Assembly (NCBI GenBank): GCA_002707765.1
Contig: PANV01000004.1
Span: forward strand, 1 to 7,269
Source of the DNA: Fidelibacterota bacterium
GTDB lineage: Bacteria; Fidelibacterota; Marinisomatia; SCGC-AAA003-L08; D37C17
Direction of reading: 5' to 3'
DNA length: 7,269 bases
Shown here: positions 6,534 to 7,269 of the stretch, piece by piece
How the letters are laid out: every line of letters begins with the position of its first letter
How positions within the stretch are numbered: position 1 is the first letter of the stretch
The notes under the pieces: generated by a model
Seen by the model: the letters and a program-made list of their open reading frames with translations, nothing else
Told to the model about the DNA's origin: nothing
Databases searched by the model: none
Program-made: the position numbers and the translations under genes

Positions 6534-7269
6534 ATCAAACTTTAAGTAAATATGAAAATAAAAAAATAGATTACCAATTAGGTAATCCAAATGAATTTCC
6601 ACAAAAAAGAAAATATAAATATTTTATTATAATTCCTTCATTTGCAGAAAAAAATTTTTTACAATTAACTTTAGAATCTATAAATGAACAGAATATTGAT
6701 TTACTAAAAAATACTTTGGTAGTCATTGTAATTAATAATTCGACTAATGATACCATACATATTAAAAAAAATAATTATGATACTTTTAAAATAGTCTCAA
6801 AACTAAAATTTAAATATGAATTTATAATTATAGACTGTTTCTCATCAAATCATCAATTAAGCAATGAAAACTCTGGCGTGGGAATGGCAAGAAAAATTGG
6901 CCATGATTTTTGTATTAAATATTCTAGTTTTTCTAGTTTATTCTTTTCTCTAGATGCAGATTGTTTGTTACATGAGGATTATTTAGAGGTTATTTCTAAT
7001 AAATTTGAAAAAAATGATATTAGCTTTGCTACTATAAATTTTAAACATCAGAAAAATGATAATATTAAAATTCAACAAGGAATTAAAAAATACGAAAAAT
7101 TATTAAAAACAATTGCCATTAATATAGAATCTACAGGATCTCCTTACGGCTACGTAAGTTTAGGTTCTGCAATTGTATGTACAATGAAAGCTTATATTTC
7201 TGTTGGTGGTATGCCTGCTAAAAAAGCAACAGAAGACTTTTATTTTTTACAAAGGCTGGCAAAGTTTAG
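6530..7269 (+). CDS. Glycosyltransferase, GT-A fold, family-2-like (3' end outside window)
   Basis: The frame is open for 246 codons to the window edge; the final AG is an incomplete codon, not a stop. It is a probable cytoplasmic or membrane-associated enzyme that moves a sugar from a nucleotide sugar to an unknown acceptor. A GT-A beginning is seen at YFIIIPSFAEKNFL (31-44), followed by the second strand LVVIVINNSTND (63-74). NSGVGMARKIGHD (114-126) precedes FSLDADC (139-145), whose Asp142-Ala-Asp144 is the metal and nucleotide-sugar binding DxD motif. SLGSAIVCTMKAYISVGG (210-227) and ATEDFYFLQRL (233-243), with the Glu-Asp pair holding the likely catalytic base, complete the usual pattern. 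No signal peptide or membrane segment appears in the visible part. A stop at 6515-6517 blocks upstream extension, and no in-frame ATG occurs before codon 119, so TTG 6530 is the most likely start. It overlaps the miaA stop by four bases. The specific sugar and pathway cannot be told. Confidence 0.85.
   Translation, partial: MNQTLSKYENKKIDYQLGNPNEFPQKRKYKYFIIIPSFAEKNFLQLTLESINEQNIDLLKNTLVVIVINNSTNDTIHIKKNNYDTFKIVSKLKFKYEFIIIDCFSSNHQLSNENSGVGMARKIGHDFCIKYSSFSSLFFSLDADCLLHEDYLEVISNKFEKNDISFATINFKHQKNDNIKIQQGIKKYEKLLKTIAINIESTGSPYGYVSLGSAIVCTMKAYISVGGMPAKKATEDFYFLQRLAKF
6569..6587. repeat. Perfect 7-bp hairpin near the 5' end of the glycosyltransferase gene
   Basis: GATTACC and GGTAATC flank a five-base AATTA loop, within codons 14-20 of the glycosyltransferase. 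Read on the - strand, the stem is followed by a T-rich tract (complement of the A run at 6558-6567), resembling a weak intrinsic terminator for leftward transcripts. Read on the + strand, no T tract follows. No - strand gene is visible to use it, so function is uncertain. Confidence 0.4.

Noticed and set aside
6571..6756. Minus-strand frame of 61 codons near the miaA/glycosyltransferase junction
   Set aside because: It is opposite the first strands of the GT-A domain, whose motifs in the + frame are convincing; the minus frame has none.

Overview
The window is a densely packed, strongly AT-rich stretch of bacterial chromosome. All six genes lie on the + strand: the 3' part of secD, then secF, purA, a large exported zinc metalloprotease, miaA, and the 5' part of a family-2-type glycosyltransferase. 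No mobile element, tRNA, rRNA, CRISPR array, prophage or defence gene is visible. There is no gene-free stretch longer than about 40 bases.

Organism (inference). The exported protease belongs to the DUF5117/DUF4953 metzincin family, which is common in the Bacteroidetes/FCB group. MiaA carries the FGLEY and FAKRQMT signatures that I associate with Bacteroidetes-like MiaA. Typical Bacteroidetes fuse SecD and SecF into one protein, whereas here they are separate genes. Together with the very low GC, streamlined spacing and scarce Shine-Dalgarno sequences, this suggests a non-Bacteroidetes FCB lineage. A marine Marinimicrobia (SAR406)-like bacterium is my best guess, but it is not proven.

Layout. 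Bases 3-728 encode the end of the SecD periplasmic domain and its last five membrane segments. secF (728-1630) overlaps secD by one base in a TAATG junction. purA (1637-2905) follows after six bases and has the only strong ribosome binding site. After a 38-base gap comes the metalloprotease (2944-5628), with a signal peptide and HEVGHTLGLRH zinc site. miaA (5628-6533) again starts through a one-base TAATG overlap. The glycosyltransferase (6530 to the window end) appears to start at a TTG that overlaps the miaA stop by four bases and is cut off by the window edge.

How the genes fit together. SecD and SecF form one membrane complex that aids Sec export. The protease is a likely Sec substrate, but the genes otherwise serve unrelated core functions: AMP synthesis, tRNA modification and glycosylation. 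Tight spacing and overlaps suggest co-transcription and translational coupling, which looks more like genome compaction than a dedicated pathway. I found no convincing new system. The points most worth a second look are the glycosyltransferase with its TTG start, the four-cysteine pattern in the metalloprotease, and an 11-A run inside miaA.
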